From the NCBI RefSeq assembly GCF_900172275.1, contig NZ_FWFT01000006.1, positions 124,001 to 188,000 of the forward strand: a stretch of DNA of 64,000 nucleotides, read 5' to 3'. Positions 10,034 to 18,248 of the stretch are shown here, piece by piece (the stretch's first letter is position 1; the number at the start of each line of letters is the position of its first letter). Source of the stretch: Pseudooctadecabacter jejudonensis. Its GTDB lineage: Bacteria; Pseudomonadota; Alphaproteobacteria; Rhodobacterales; Rhodobacteraceae. Made by a program: the position numbers and the translations under genes. Under the pieces are notes generated by a model that saw only the letters and a list, made by a program, of their open reading frames with translations, did not search any database and was not told the DNA's origin.

Positions 10034-11245
10034 TTACGCCACACTGCTGATCGGATGTCGGCCCTGATCCGCGCTGACAAGGGCGAGCAGGTCGTTGCTG
10101 TTGGTGGGTTTGTGAAAAAAGTACCCCTGCGCCATTCGGCAGCCCAGATTGGTGAGGGCCCGAACGTCATGGACCGTTTCGACCCCCTCTGCCACGATGT
10201 CGACGTTGAGGGCCGTGCCAAGGCCCACCAGCATGGCCACAATGCTGCCTGAGACCGGATTTTCATGGGCGTCGCCTGCGAAGGCACGATCTATCTTAAG
10301 CGTTGAGAGAGGCATCGTTTTGAAATGGGCGAGGTTGGAATAGCCGGTGCCAAAGTCATCAATTGAGAGCCCGAACCCCATTGTTTTAAAGGCCTCGAGA
10401 TTGTCTCTCACGATTTGGGAATCAAAGATGCAAGCCGTTTCCGTGATTTCGAGGCGGATGGATTTCGGGGCGATCCCATAGCGGTCAAGCGTTAAGGCCA
10501 GACTTTCCGCAAAACCGAGACGGGAAATATCACGGCCGGACACATTGATCGACGCAAAGAAATCCGGATCGCCGTCGGTTTGATCCAAGATGTTTTTGAG
10601 GGTGCGACAGCTTTCTTCGACGGCGAAATCGGTCAGCGCGCCGATTGCGCCGAGGTCTTCGGCCACGGTGATAAATTCATCAGGTGGAACAAAGCCGCGC
10701 ACGGGATGAATCCACCGCATCAAGGCCTCAAACCCGAGAATTTTACCGGTCTGCAGATTCACGATGGGCTGGTAAACCATTGTAAATTCGCGGTTGATGA
10801 TGCTGGTTTGCAAATCGATTTCGAACTTCAACCTTTCAAGGAGGGCATCTGCATTGGCAACGACTGTTCCGGTTTTTGGAACGCTTGTATTTGAGGAGGC
10901 CTGGGCTGTGTTCAGACGTGCGTTGAAGCAAATAGCGGTATCGATGCACGCACGCAGTATCGGGTCAACGGTATCATAATTCGCAAGGAGGGCCTCTGCG
11001 GGCATGCGGATGACGCAGGTGTCTTCGAGGGCTTGCGCGCTGACAAACCGAGGCGATTGCATCATAACAGAGAGCGCGCCCAGGATGGATCCACGCCCCC
11101 GGGTTTCACAGTCTGTGCGGCTGTCTTTGTCCGAATGAAACATGACGACCTGACCCGAGGCGATCAGGAAGATGTCGGAATTGTTGCTGCCTTGTTCGTA
11201 AAGGATGTCGCCCTTACGAAGATTCACAAGCTCAATCGGTTTCAT
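10034..11245 (-). CDS. Cyclic-nucleotide-binding-domain / EAL c-di-GMP phosphodiesterase
   Basis: 403 residues from the ATG at 11243-11245, chosen because AGGAAA lies just upstream; an in-frame ATG at 11272 would add nine residues. Residues 1-110 are a CAP-type cNMP-binding/Crp effector fold (GDILYEQG, FLIASGQV, GSILGALS). Residues 150-395 are an EAL domain with the metal and catalytic motifs EALMRW, NVSGRD, EITETA, DDFGTGYSNL, KIDR and EGVE, so active hydrolysis of c-di-GMP to pGpG is expected. No HTH is present, so the sensor domain likely controls the EAL domain directly. A 16-bp perfect palindrome sits 45 bp upstream. Confidence 0.88.
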   Translation of the reverse strand: MKPIELVNLRKGDILYEQGSNNSDIFLIASGQVVMFHSDKDSRTDCETRGRGSILGALSVMMQSPRFVSAQALEDTCVIRMPAEALLANYDTVDPILRACIDTAICFNARLNTAQASSNTSVPKTGTVVANADALLERLKFEIDLQTSIINREFTMVYQPIVNLQTGKILGFEALMRWIHPVRGFVPPDEFITVAEDLGAIGALTDFAVEESCRTLKNILDQTDGDPDFFASINVSGRDISRLGFAESLALTLDRYGIAPKSIRLEITETACIFDSQIVRDNLEAFKTMGFGLSIDDFGTGYSNLAHFKTMPLSTLKIDRAFAGDAHENPVSGSIVAMLVGLGTALNVDIVAEGVETVHDVRALTNLGCRMAQGYFFHKPTNSNDLLALVSADQGRHPISSVA

Positions 11246-11290
11246 GTGCGTTTCCTGAGTGGCAAAATCCATCCTCAGGTTGCTATCCGC

Positions 11291-11306
11291 CAGTTCTTAA
11301 GAACTG
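11291..11306. promoter_or_regulatory. 16-bp perfect palindrome upstream of the EAL gene
   Basis: CAGTTCTTAAGAACTG, centred 53 bp upstream of the EAL gene start and 20 bp from the rplI terminator. The symmetry suggests a dimeric repressor site, but the regulator is unknown. Confidence 0.45.
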
Positions 11307-11325
11307 TTGAATAGCTTCAATTAAA

Positions 11326-11357
11326 TAAAAAAGGGGCCACGTTAAAAACGCGGCCCC
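11326..11357 (-). terminator. Terminator of the rpsF-rpsR-rplI operon
   Basis: GC-rich stem GGGGCC.CG/CG.GGCCCC (11333-11341 with 11349-11357) followed on the minus strand by TTTTTTATTT. Confidence 0.85.
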
Positions 11358-11383
11358 ATTTCAATATGTTTTTGTCGGAAGAC

Positions 11384-12019
11384 TTAGTCTTCGTCGGAGC
11401 CTTCGGCCGTGTCGGCGTCGTCAGCGGCAGGTGCCGCATCGTCGTCACCGAAATCGTCCATGCCGGCTGCACCGATATCGTCGAAGAGTTCTTGAATTTC
11501 GAACTCAGCGGCGGCCTCTTCTTCTGCGGCCAGTTCGGCAATGGATTTGCCTGCGGCCTGAAGTTCGGCTTCTTCGGTTGAACGTGCGACGTTCAGCTTG
11601 ATGGTCGCGTCGACCTCAGGGTGAAGCGTGACGATCACGTCGTGAATGCCCAGTTCTTTGATGGGGGCGGTCAGGGCAACCTGACCACGATCCAAGGAGA
11701 ACCCAGCCTCGGTCGCAGCGTCAGCTGCGTCACGGGTGGAGACGGAGCCATAGAGGTTGCCGCCGTCGGAGGCCTGACGAATCACGATGAAGGTTTCGCC
11801 GTCCAGCTTGCCAGCCAGCGCCTCGGCCTCTTTTTTGGATTCCAGGTTGCGGGCTTCAAGCTGCGCTTTCTGGTCCTCAAAGGCTTTCATGTTGTGTTCG
11901 TTGGCGCGCAGGGCTTTGCCTTGGGGCAACAGGAAGTTGCGGGCATAGCCCTCCTTGACGGAGACGACTTCGCCCATCTGGCCCAATTTGGCTACGCGTT
12001 CGAGAAGGATGATATCCAT
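11384..12019 (-). CDS. rplI: 50S ribosomal protein L9
   Basis: 211 residues. The N-terminal domain ([32 protein letters not shown]), connecting helix and C-terminal rRNA-binding domain fill the first ~150 residues. A further ~60-residue Ala/Glu/Asp-rich acidic tail ends GSDED; the usual bacterial L9 is about 148 residues, and such tails are common in Rhodobacterales. Last gene of the rpsF-rpsR-rplI operon, 12 bp after rpsR. Confidence 0.96.
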   Translation of the reverse strand: MDIILLERVAKLGQMGEVVSVKEGYARNFLLPQGKALRANEHNMKAFEDQKAQLEARNLESKKEAEALAGKLDGETFIVIRQASDGGNLYGSVSTRDAADAATEAGFSLDRGQVALTAPIKELGIHDVIVTLHPEVDATIKLNVARSTEEAELQAAGKSIAELAAEEEAAAEFEIQELFDDIGAAGMDDFGDDDAAPAADDADTAEGSDED

Positions 12020-12031
12020 GATGTCGGTCCT

Positions 12032-12259
12032 TTACTTAACAGCGTAAGGCAGCAGTGCGAGGAACCGGGCGCGTTTGATCGCACGGGCGAGGGCACGCTG
12101 GTTCTTGGCACCGACTGCGGTGATGCGGGACGGCACGATTTTGCCACGCTCAGAGATGTAGCGCTGCAGGGTGCGGGTGTCTTTGTAGTCGATCTTGGGG
12201 GCGTTATCGCCCTCAAACGGATCAGACTTACGACGACGGAAAAATGGTTTAGCTGCCAT
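12032..12259 (-). CDS. rpsR: 30S ribosomal protein S18
   Basis: 75 residues with the standard S18 pattern: [59 protein letters not shown]. Middle gene of the rpsF-rpsR-rplI operon; S18 binds next to S6 on the small-subunit platform, which fits the shared operon. Confidence 0.97.
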   Translation of the reverse strand: MAAKPFFRRRKSDPFEGDNAPKIDYKDTRTLQRYISERGKIVPSRITAVGAKNQRALARAIKRARFLALLPYAVK

Positions 12260-12288
12260 GACTTACAGTCCTTTCTTGATCTGATGAA

Positions 12289-12642
12289 TTAGCGGCGCTC
12301 GCGGCGGTCGCCACGTTCGTCACGTTTCTGCATCTGAACGGAGGGGCCTTCCTCGTGCTCATCAACCTTGATGGTCAGAACGCGCATCACGTCGTCGTGC
12401 AGGCGCATCAGACGTTCCATTTCCTGCACGGCAGTCGCTGGCGCGTCGGACCGCAGGTAGGCGTAGTGGCCTTTGCGGTTCTTGTTGATTTTGTAGGCCA
12501 TAGTCTTGACGCCCCAGTACTCGGACTCAATCACTTTGCCGCCGTTGTCGGCGAGCACAGTGGAGAAGTGTTCGATGAGGCTTTCAGCTTGCGTGTTGGA
12601 CAAGTCCTGACGCGCAATAAACGTATGCTCATAAAGTGGCAT
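12289..12642 (-). CDS. rpsF: 30S ribosomal protein S6
   Basis: 117 residues; MPLYEHTFIARQDLS start, WGVKTMAYKINKNRKGHYAY and the beta-sheet core of S6, then a basic, Arg-rich tail (RDERGDRRERR). First gene of the operon, with a sigma-70-like promoter about 110 bp upstream at 12752-12779. Confidence 0.97.
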   Translation of the reverse strand: MPLYEHTFIARQDLSNTQAESLIEHFSTVLADNGGKVIESEYWGVKTMAYKINKNRKGHYAYLRSDAPATAVQEMERLMRLHDDVMRVLTIKVDEHEEGPSVQMQKRDERGDRRERR

Positions 12643-12751
12643 GCGTAACTCCAGTCATATCGGCGCATTTCATAGGGCAGGGTTTGCACGTCCGCCCCCA
12701 CCCACGAGAGACTGCGCAGTTCATAAGATGATCTGCGGACGCGATGGGGCC

Positions 12752-12779
12752 TTATACAGAGACAGGGCAGGGGATCAAG
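12752..12779 (-). promoter_or_regulatory. Likely promoter of rpsF-rpsR-rplI
   Basis: On the minus strand, TTGATC, 16 bp, TATAAG. The 12643-12944 gap contains this promoter, a CtrA-type site on the other side and no gene. Confidence 0.55.
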
Positions 12780-12848
12780 GGAAAGCCTGCGCATTTGATG
12801 CCGGACAAAGGGGGGGGCGTTGCATCGGGTGACGCGCAGGGAAGGACA

Positions 12849-12863
12849 TTAACGATTTATTAA
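12849..12863. promoter_or_regulatory. CtrA-type binding site
   Basis: TTAA-CGATTTA-TTAA followed by C, an exact match to the alphaproteobacterial CtrA consensus TTAA-N7-TTAA, 82 bp upstream of the membrane protein gene at 12945. Confidence 0.6.
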
Positions 12864-12944
12864 CACGTGGTGGACGCGGGCATGACGTTTTTCCGCCTGA
12901 ATTCCCCGTCAGTGATGGTGATGTAGCCAATGAGAGAGAACGCC

Positions 12945-13583
12945 ATGACTGCACTGCCAGACCCTTCTTTTTTCACCCACGCACAGCAGGGTGCCCTGCG
13001 ACCATCGTCCATGGGTGAGATCGCTGTTTATCCGTCGCTGGAGGAACGGTTTTGGGGGTATGAGATCAAGATGACCCAGTCAGAGATGACGTCGGCGTTG
13101 ATCGTACGGGGCCTTGCGTCCTTTGGTGCGGCGGTCTTTGGGCTTACGACGGCTGTGATGTTCGTCTCTGCCTTGATTGGTCTTGGGGCCGCGGCACCCG
13201 AGATTCGCATATTCACTTTGATGATCTTGGCGGCGTTGACCCTGATTTGTGCGACAGTGGCAGACAGGACGCGCCGGGTTCGGGTGCAGATTGACACGCG
13301 CAACGGTGAGGTGCGTCAGGTGACGCGCGGGCGGTTTGGGCCGGAAACCATCTTGACGCGACACAGCATGGATACGGTGTCTTCTGTTGAGATCGTGGCC
13401 TCCGACTTTGATCGGTCGTTTGGCCAGATTCACATGCGGATCAAGGGGTATGGTCCAATCGTTGCTGCCGACGGATGCGTCACGACGTTGACGTCCTTGC
13501 GCGACCGGATCGCGGCGGATTGCGGGGTCCGTCAGGGGCGTGTGCTGGATCCGGTTTGGTCTGGGCCATTGTCTAAGGACTGA
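12945..13583 (+). CDS. Two-TM membrane protein of unknown function
   Basis: 212 residues from the ATG at 12945, preferred over the in-frame ATG at 12930 because GAGAGAA lies at Shine-Dalgarno distance. After an N-terminal cytoplasmic stretch of about 70 residues come two hydrophobic helices (GAAVFGLTTAVMFVSALIGLG and IFTLMILAALTLICATVA), then a basic linker (DRTRRVRVQ) and a beta-rich C-terminal domain of about 100 residues, PH-domain-like in pattern. I do not recognise a named family. The perfect CtrA-type site upstream suggests cell-cycle or motility/GTA-linked control. A hairpin terminator follows at 13619. Confidence 0.7.
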   Translation: MTALPDPSFFTHAQQGALRPSSMGEIAVYPSLEERFWGYEIKMTQSEMTSALIVRGLASFGAAVFGLTTAVMFVSALIGLGAAAPEIRIFTLMILAALTLICATVADRTRRVRVQIDTRNGEVRQVTRGRFGPETILTRHSMDTVSSVEIVASDFDRSFGQIHMRIKGYGPIVAADGCVTTLTSLRDRIAADCGVRQGRVLDPVWSGPLSKD

Positions 13584-13618
13584 TGTGACCTGTCTGGACT
13601 GACACAACTGGAGATCAT

Positions 13619-13639
13619 GGGGGCTGCGGCCCCCTTTTT
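13619..13639 (+). terminator. Terminator after the membrane protein gene
   Basis: GGGGGC/GCCCCC stem with TGCG loop (13619-13634) followed by TTTTT. Confidence 0.8.
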
Positions 13640-13771
13640 GCTGTGCGCGGCTGTGCTGTTCCAGTCTGGTCCACCCTGTCCCTTGTGCCAAGTGAGTGTG
13701 CAGGGTAACCCCTTGTGCAACATCCGTGGGGACCATCTCCACCCATATGATCAAACGACGAGGGGAGCGAT

Positions 13772-14707
13772 ATGAAGGCGTTTGTTTTTCCTGGCCAGGG
13801 GGCCCAGACCATCGGAATGGGGCAGGCCTTGGCGGCCGCTTATCCCGCAGCGCAGGCGATTTTCGATGAGGTGGACGACGCCTTGGGTGAGAAGTTGTCT
13901 GATCTGATCTGGACGGGCGACGTTGCTGATTTGACGCTGACGCGCAATGCCCAGCCCGCTTTGATGGCCACGTCAATGGCGGCCATGCGTGCGTTGGAAG
14001 CCGAAGGCGTGGCGATCGGGGCTGCGTCCTATGTGGCGGGCCATTCCTTGGGCGAATATTCTGCATTGGCGGCCAGTGGCGCGTTGAGCGTGGCCGATAC
14101 GGCCCGCCTGCTGCGCATCCGTGGCGAGGCAATGCAGGACGCGGTGCCGGTGGGTGTGGGCGCGATGGCGGTGCTGCTGGGCATGGATTTTGAGGGCGCG
14201 CAGGCTGTCGCGTCCGAGGCCGCCCAAGGTGAAGTGTGCGAAGCGGCGAATGACAATGATCCATCGCAAGTCGTCGTGTCGGGCCACAAGGCCGCTGTGG
14301 AACGGGCCGTGGCAATTGCCAAGGACAAGGGTGCAAAGCGCGCGATGTTGCTGCCTGTCAGCGCGCCGTTTCATTCGTCCTTGATGAAACCTGCTGCTGA
14401 TGTGATGGCGGGCGCCTTGGCGGATGTGACGTTGAATGCACCTGCCGTTCCTTTGGTGGCCAATGTGCGGGCTGCGGCTGTTGAGGCCGATGAGATCAAG
14501 GCGCTGTTGGTTGAACAGGTGACCGGATCGGTGCGCTGGCGCGAAAGCGTAAGTTGGATGGCCGGGGCCGGTGTGACGGAGGCATGGGAAATCGGCGCGG
14601 GCAAAGCCTTGTCCGGCATGATCAAACGGGTTGACCGCAGTGTGGCGACCCGTGCGGTGGGCACGCCCGAAGACGTTGTGGCGGCGGTTGCTGCTTTGAA
14701 CGGGTAA
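13772..14707 (+). CDS. fabD: Malonyl-CoA:ACP transacylase
   Basis: 311 residues, full length. It loads malonyl groups onto ACP for fatty acid elongation. The N-terminal VFPGQGAQ motif, the nucleophile GHSLGEYSALAA (Ser92, the number known from E. coli FabD) and the His motif VSAPFHSSLM are intact. GAGGGGAGCGAT precedes the ATG. First of the fabD-fabG-acpP-fabF set; its stop codon is immediately followed by the double-hairpin element at 14708. Confidence 0.96.
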   Translation: MKAFVFPGQGAQTIGMGQALAAAYPAAQAIFDEVDDALGEKLSDLIWTGDVADLTLTRNAQPALMATSMAAMRALEAEGVAIGAASYVAGHSLGEYSALAASGALSVADTARLLRIRGEAMQDAVPVGVGAMAVLLGMDFEGAQAVASEAAQGEVCEAANDNDPSQVVVSGHKAAVERAVAIAKDKGAKRAMLLPVSAPFHSSLMKPAADVMAGALADVTLNAPAVPLVANVRAAAVEADEIKALLVEQVTGSVRWRESVSWMAGAGVTEAWEIGAGKALSGMIKRVDRSVATRAVGTPEDVVAAVAALNG

Positions 14708-14753
14708 CAGGCTTTCAAGGAAAGCCTGCTGACAAACCCTCGATGAGGGTTTG
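14708..14753 (+). repeat. 46-bp double-hairpin element, copy 1
   Basis: Two adjacent perfect hairpins with 9-bp stems and 3-nt loops: 14708-14716/14720-14728 and 14733-14741/14745-14753. It starts at the first base after the fabD stop. The same design, with compensatory base changes, occurs at 39877-39922 touching the aldolase stop. Neither hairpin has a U-tract, so it looks like a mobile/REP-like or mRNA 3'-end element rather than a simple terminator. Confidence 0.75.
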
Positions 14754-14775
14754 GACACTTAGGAGAGGATGGAAT

Positions 14776-15513
14776 ATGTTTGATTTGACAGGTAAAAACG
14801 CGCTGATCACGGGCGCATCGGGCGGCATCGGTGGAGAAATTGCCAAAACCTTGCACGCCGCAGGCGCCACGGTGGGGCTGTCGGGGACACGGGTTGAGCC
14901 GTTGGAGGCGCTGGCCGCCGAACTGGGCGGGCGCGCCCATGTGTTGCCTTGTAATCTGAGCGACGCCGAAGCCGTTGATGCGCTGCCCAAACAGGCAGCG
15001 GAGGCCATGGGGTCGGTTGATATTCTGGTCAACAACGCAGGCATCACCCGCGATCAGGTGTTCATGCGCATGAAGGACGACGAATGGGCGGACGTGATCA
15101 ACGTCAACCTGACGTCCACCATGCGGCTGTGCAAAGGGGTCATCCGCGGCATGATGAAGGCGCGGTCGGGGCGGATTATCAACGTCAGTTCCATCGTGGG
15201 GGCCACGGGCAATCCGGGACAGGCCAATTATGCAGCGTCCAAGGCCGGTATGGTGGGGATGAGCAAATCCATCGCCTATGAGGTCGCGTCGCGTGGCATC
15301 ACCGTGAACTGCATCGCCCCGGGCTTTATCGCGACGGCCATGACCGACAAGCTGACCGATGATCAAAAAGACAAGATCAACGTGCAAATCCCTGCAGGCC
15401 GTATGGGCACCCCAGCCGAGATCGCGGCGGCTGCGCTGTATCTGGCCAGCGATGGGGCGGCCTACGTCACAGGGACGACATTGCACGTCAATGGTGGTAT
15501 GGCGATGCTGTAA
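14776..15513 (+). CDS. fabG: 3-oxoacyl-ACP reductase
   Basis: 245 residues from the ATG at 14776, behind AGGAGAGG; the in-frame codons upstream fall in the repeat element. NADPH-dependent short-chain reductase of fatty acid elongation. Cofactor motif TGASGGIG (13-20), NNAG (87-90), and catalytic Ser139, Tyr152, Lys156 (YAASK) are present; the C-terminus ends LHVNGGMAML as in typical FabG. Follows fabD by 68 bp and precedes acpP by about 200 bp. Confidence 0.96.
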   Translation: MFDLTGKNALITGASGGIGGEIAKTLHAAGATVGLSGTRVEPLEALAAELGGRAHVLPCNLSDAEAVDALPKQAAEAMGSVDILVNNAGITRDQVFMRMKDDEWADVINVNLTSTMRLCKGVIRGMMKARSGRIINVSSIVGATGNPGQANYAASKAGMVGMSKSIAYEVASRGITVNCIAPGFIATAMTDKLTDDQKDKINVQIPAGRMGTPAEIAAAALYLASDGAAYVTGTTLHVNGGMAML

Positions 15514-15551
15514 CCCTATATTGGGGTTCTGACCTTTGGGTCGCAAAGCGT

Positions 15552-15579
15552 TTGCCAAGCGGGGAATCTCTGCTATAGG
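15552..15579 (+). promoter_or_regulatory. Likely acpP promoter
   Basis: TTGCCA, 16 bp, TATAGG in the fabG-acpP gap, about 135 bp upstream of the acpP ATG. Confidence 0.5.
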
Positions 15580-15716
15580 CCACGCAGAATTGAGGCTCGT
15601 GACGTTGCGTCGTGGCCTTTTCGCCCCATCAGTGGGCAAAAATGGGCCTTTCGCCGTGACAACGGTTCTGGGCTGACCAACGGGCATAAAGCCCTGAACT
15701 ATGTGAGGAATTTGAC

Positions 15717-15950
15717 ATGAGCGACGTCGCAGATCGTGTTCGTAAGATCGTTGTAGAGCACCTGGGTGTGGAAGAAGATAAAGTTGTTGAAGGCGCGTCC
15801 TTCATCGACGACCTGGGCGCAGACAGCCTCGACACTGTTGAGCTGGTTATGGCGTTCGAAGAAGAATTCGGCATCGAAATCCCTGATGATGCAGCCGAAA
15901 CGATCCAGAGCTTCGGCGACGCCGTGAAGTTCATCAAAGAAGCGTCCTAA
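15717..15950 (+). CDS. acpP: Acyl carrier protein
   Basis: 77 residues, acidic, with the phosphopantetheine attachment motif [10 protein letters not shown] (Ser37). Carries acyl chains between the Fab enzymes. GTGAGGAATTTGAC precedes the ATG. The stop codon region overlaps by four bases the stop of the convergent PilZ gene, and the acpP terminator lies inside that gene. Confidence 0.97.
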   Translation: MSDVADRVRKIVVEHLGVEEDKVVEGASFIDDLGADSLDTVELVMAFEEEFGIEIPDDAAETIQSFGDAVKFIKEAS

Positions 15951-16831
15951 ATCGCTTCGTTCGGAATGTAAGAGGCGGCGCCGTTTGGTGCCGCCTTTTG
16001 TTTTGTCAGATCGGCCTGTTTGAGCATCGCGGCATAGTCTGATGCCAGTGTTTGCACCACGCGGCGGGGCAGGGTCTGGGAAAAGACGACGCCGATGAAA
16101 TGATCGTTACGCCAGCACACCGTCGCTTGCATACGAATGTTCTGTATCGTGACAGCCAGCGCGGTTACATCTGGCGGTAGGTTTTCCACTTTCAACTTTG
16201 CGCCCAAACGGCTGACATCTGCCATAATGCCTGTGAAGTCCCCTGCGTTGGTCTTTATTTTGATGGGATAATGGCACAAGATGCGCTTGCGGCGGCGGTC
16301 GCTGCGTTGTTTGTTGCGATGCACGAAAACCAAGGCCAGCACAGGCACTGTCACCAACAGTGTAAGGGCGGGGCCCACCACATACCACGACAACAATTGG
16401 CCCATCATCGACGTGTCAGAGGACGCGGATTTTGTTGCGCTGGTCCCGGGCGGTGTGGTGGTGAATTCGGTGTCTTCGCAATAGGGCTTGGCGACGCGGA
16501 TCAGATTGCCGAAGGCGTTTTGATGCGCGTCTTTGCTGACCGCGGCGCGCAAGGCTTCGGGGTTTCGGCCCGCTTGGCGCACATCAATAAGGGCGAAGGT
16601 CAAGAAATGGTCGGAGGCGTGTCTGAGATCACGTTCTTCGGGGAAATATTCGGCCAGAAGGTCGACGGCCCCTGAAAAGGCGGCGATCAGTTCAGGGGTG
16701 GTTGCTGTATTGGGCTGCTGTATCTGGGTTTCGATCGCATCCATTTCGGCCAGAGCCTCACAGAAATCTGCCCAAGCGGGGAGGGCGCTGGCCAGACTGA
16801 ACAAGACTACAAAAACACCGACGCGTTGCAT
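15947..16831 (-). CDS. Membrane-anchored PilZ-domain protein
   Basis: 294 residues. A signal peptide ([21 protein letters not shown]) is followed by a ~120-residue periplasmic region with two Cys, one transmembrane helix ([21 protein letters not shown]), a basic stretch (RSDRRRKR) and a cytoplasmic PilZ domain. The PilZ c-di-GMP contacts RxxxR (in RRRKR) and DVSRLGAKL (D/NxSxxG) are both recognisable, so c-di-GMP binding is likely. The gene is antisense between acpP and fabF, which are usually adjacent. Its final ~15 codons lie over the acpP terminator hairpin. Confidence 0.8.
   Translation of the reverse strand: MQRVGVFVVLFSLASALPAWADFCEALAEMDAIETQIQQPNTATTPELIAAFSGAVDLLAEYFPEERDLRHASDHFLTFALIDVRQAGRNPEALRAAVSKDAHQNAFGNLIRVAKPYCEDTEFTTTPPGTSATKSASSDTSMMGQLLSWYVVGPALTLLVTVPVLALVFVHRNKQRSDRRRKRILCHYPIKIKTNAGDFTGIMADVSRLGAKLKVENLPPDVTALAVTIQNIRMQATVCWRNDHFIGVVFSQTLPRRVVQTLASDYAAMLKQADLTKQKAAPNGAASYIPNEAI
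15973..16004 (+). terminator. acpP terminator, inside the PilZ gene
   Basis: Ten-bp stem (15973-15982 with 15987-15996, one G-T pair), loop GTTT, then TTTTGTTTT on the plus strand. Confidence 0.8.
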
Positions 16832-16988
16832 GGCGCACCTCTTCGCTTATGCATACAGCCGTACACCGTCAGGCTTTCAAAATGCTTAACCTTGCCGACG
16901 TGACGGTGCCCCTGCCGCGCTGGGCTTGCCCCTATGACAAAAAGCACGGTAAACGGAGCAAAAGACATGCAATCGTGAGGGGTGCGCA

Positions 16989-18248
16989 ATGCGTCGAGTT
17001 GTCGTTACAGGACTGGGTCTGGTCACACCGTTGGCTGATGGTGTCGAAAAAAGCTGGGAGCGCATTTTGGACGCGCAATCTGGCGCGGGACCCATCACTC
17101 ATTTTGACCCCGAGGGCTTTGCCACGACCTATGCGTGCGAGGTTCCTTATGGTGATGGCAGCGATGGCACATTTAACCCTGACGCCTATATGCCTGCCAA
17201 AGAGCGCCGGAAGGTTGATGATTTCATCGTTTTTGCCATGGCGGCTGCTCAGCAAGCTGTGGAGGATGCCGGGTGGCAGCCTGAAGACTCACACGCGTTG
17301 GAGCGCACGGGCGTTCTGACGGGGTCGGGCATTGGGGGGCTGAATTCCATCGCCAACACCGCCGTCATGATGAAAGAAAAGGGACCGCGCCGCGTGTCGC
17401 CGTTCTTTGTGCCGGGGGCCTTGATTAATCTTATCTCTGGTCAGATTGCCATCAAGTACGGGTTTAAGGGGCCGAACCATGCGGTGGTGACCGCGTGTTC
17501 GACGGGCGCGCATGCCATTGGGGACGCGACGCAGCTGATCAAATCGGGCCGTGCGGATGTGATGATTGCAGGCGGGGCCGAGGCCACGATTTGTGAGATT
17601 GGCATCGCGGGCTTTAATGCCTGCAAGGCGCTGTCCACAAAACGAGGCGATGACCCAAAGGCCGCCAGCCGCCCCTATGATGCGGATCGCGACGGGTTCG
17701 TGATGGGCGAGGGCGCGGGGATGGTTGTCCTTGAGGAGTATGACCACGCTGTGGCCCGGGGCGCGAAGATCTACGCCGAAGTTCTGGGCTACGGTCTGAC
17801 CGGTGACGCCTATCACATCACCGCCCCGTCCGAGGACGGCGAGGGTGGCGAGCGGTCCATGCGGATGGCGTTGAAGGATGCAGGGCTGGAGCCCGGCGAT
17901 ATTGATTACATCAACGCGCACGGCACCTCGACCATGGCCGACACGATTGAGTTGGGCGCGGTGGAGCGGATGATGGGGGATGCGGCGTCTAAAGTGACGA
18001 TGTCGTCAACCAAATCGGCCACCGGGCACCTGTTGGGGGCTGCTGGCGCGATTGAGGCGATATTCTCGATCCTGGCGATCCGCGATCAGGTGGCCCCGCC
18101 CACGATCAATCTGGACAATCCCGCCGTGGAAACCAAGGTCGATCTGGCAGCTAACGCCAAGGTGGAACGTGAGATCAACGTGGCTTTGTCCAACTCCTTT
18201 GGGTTTGGTGGCACCAACGCATCCGTCTTGTTCGGTAAGGTCAGCTAA
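16989..18248 (+). CDS. fabF: 3-oxoacyl-ACP synthase II
   Basis: 419 residues; elongating condensing enzyme of type II fatty acid synthesis. N-terminal RRVVVTGLGLVTPL, active-site Cys170 (VTACSTGAH), catalytic His motifs NAHGTST and SATGHLLGAAG, and GFGGTNAS end are all present. GAGGGG lies upstream of the ATG. Its stop codon is followed without a gap by the mltG ATG, so the two are translationally close. Confidence 0.97.
   Translation: MRRVVVTGLGLVTPLADGVEKSWERILDAQSGAGPITHFDPEGFATTYACEVPYGDGSDGTFNPDAYMPAKERRKVDDFIVFAMAAAQQAVEDAGWQPEDSHALERTGVLTGSGIGGLNSIANTAVMMKEKGPRRVSPFFVPGALINLISGQIAIKYGFKGPNHAVVTACSTGAHAIGDATQLIKSGRADVMIAGGAEATICEIGIAGFNACKALSTKRGDDPKAASRPYDADRDGFVMGEGAGMVVLEEYDHAVARGAKIYAEVLGYGLTGDAYHITAPSEDGEGGERSMRMALKDAGLEPGDIDYINAHGTSTMADTIELGAVERMMGDAASKVTMSSTKSATGHLLGAAGAIEAIFSILAIRDQVAPPTINLDNPAVETKVDLAANAKVEREINVALSNSFGFGGTNASVLFGKVS

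Noticed and set aside
12930-12944. Upstream ATG for the membrane protein
   Set aside because: No Shine-Dalgarno before it, whereas the ATG at 12945 has GAGAGAA at the right distance.
14371-15687. Long minus-strand frames across fabD and fabG
   Set aside because: Both fabD and fabG are intact on the plus strand with all motifs; the reverse frames lack any.
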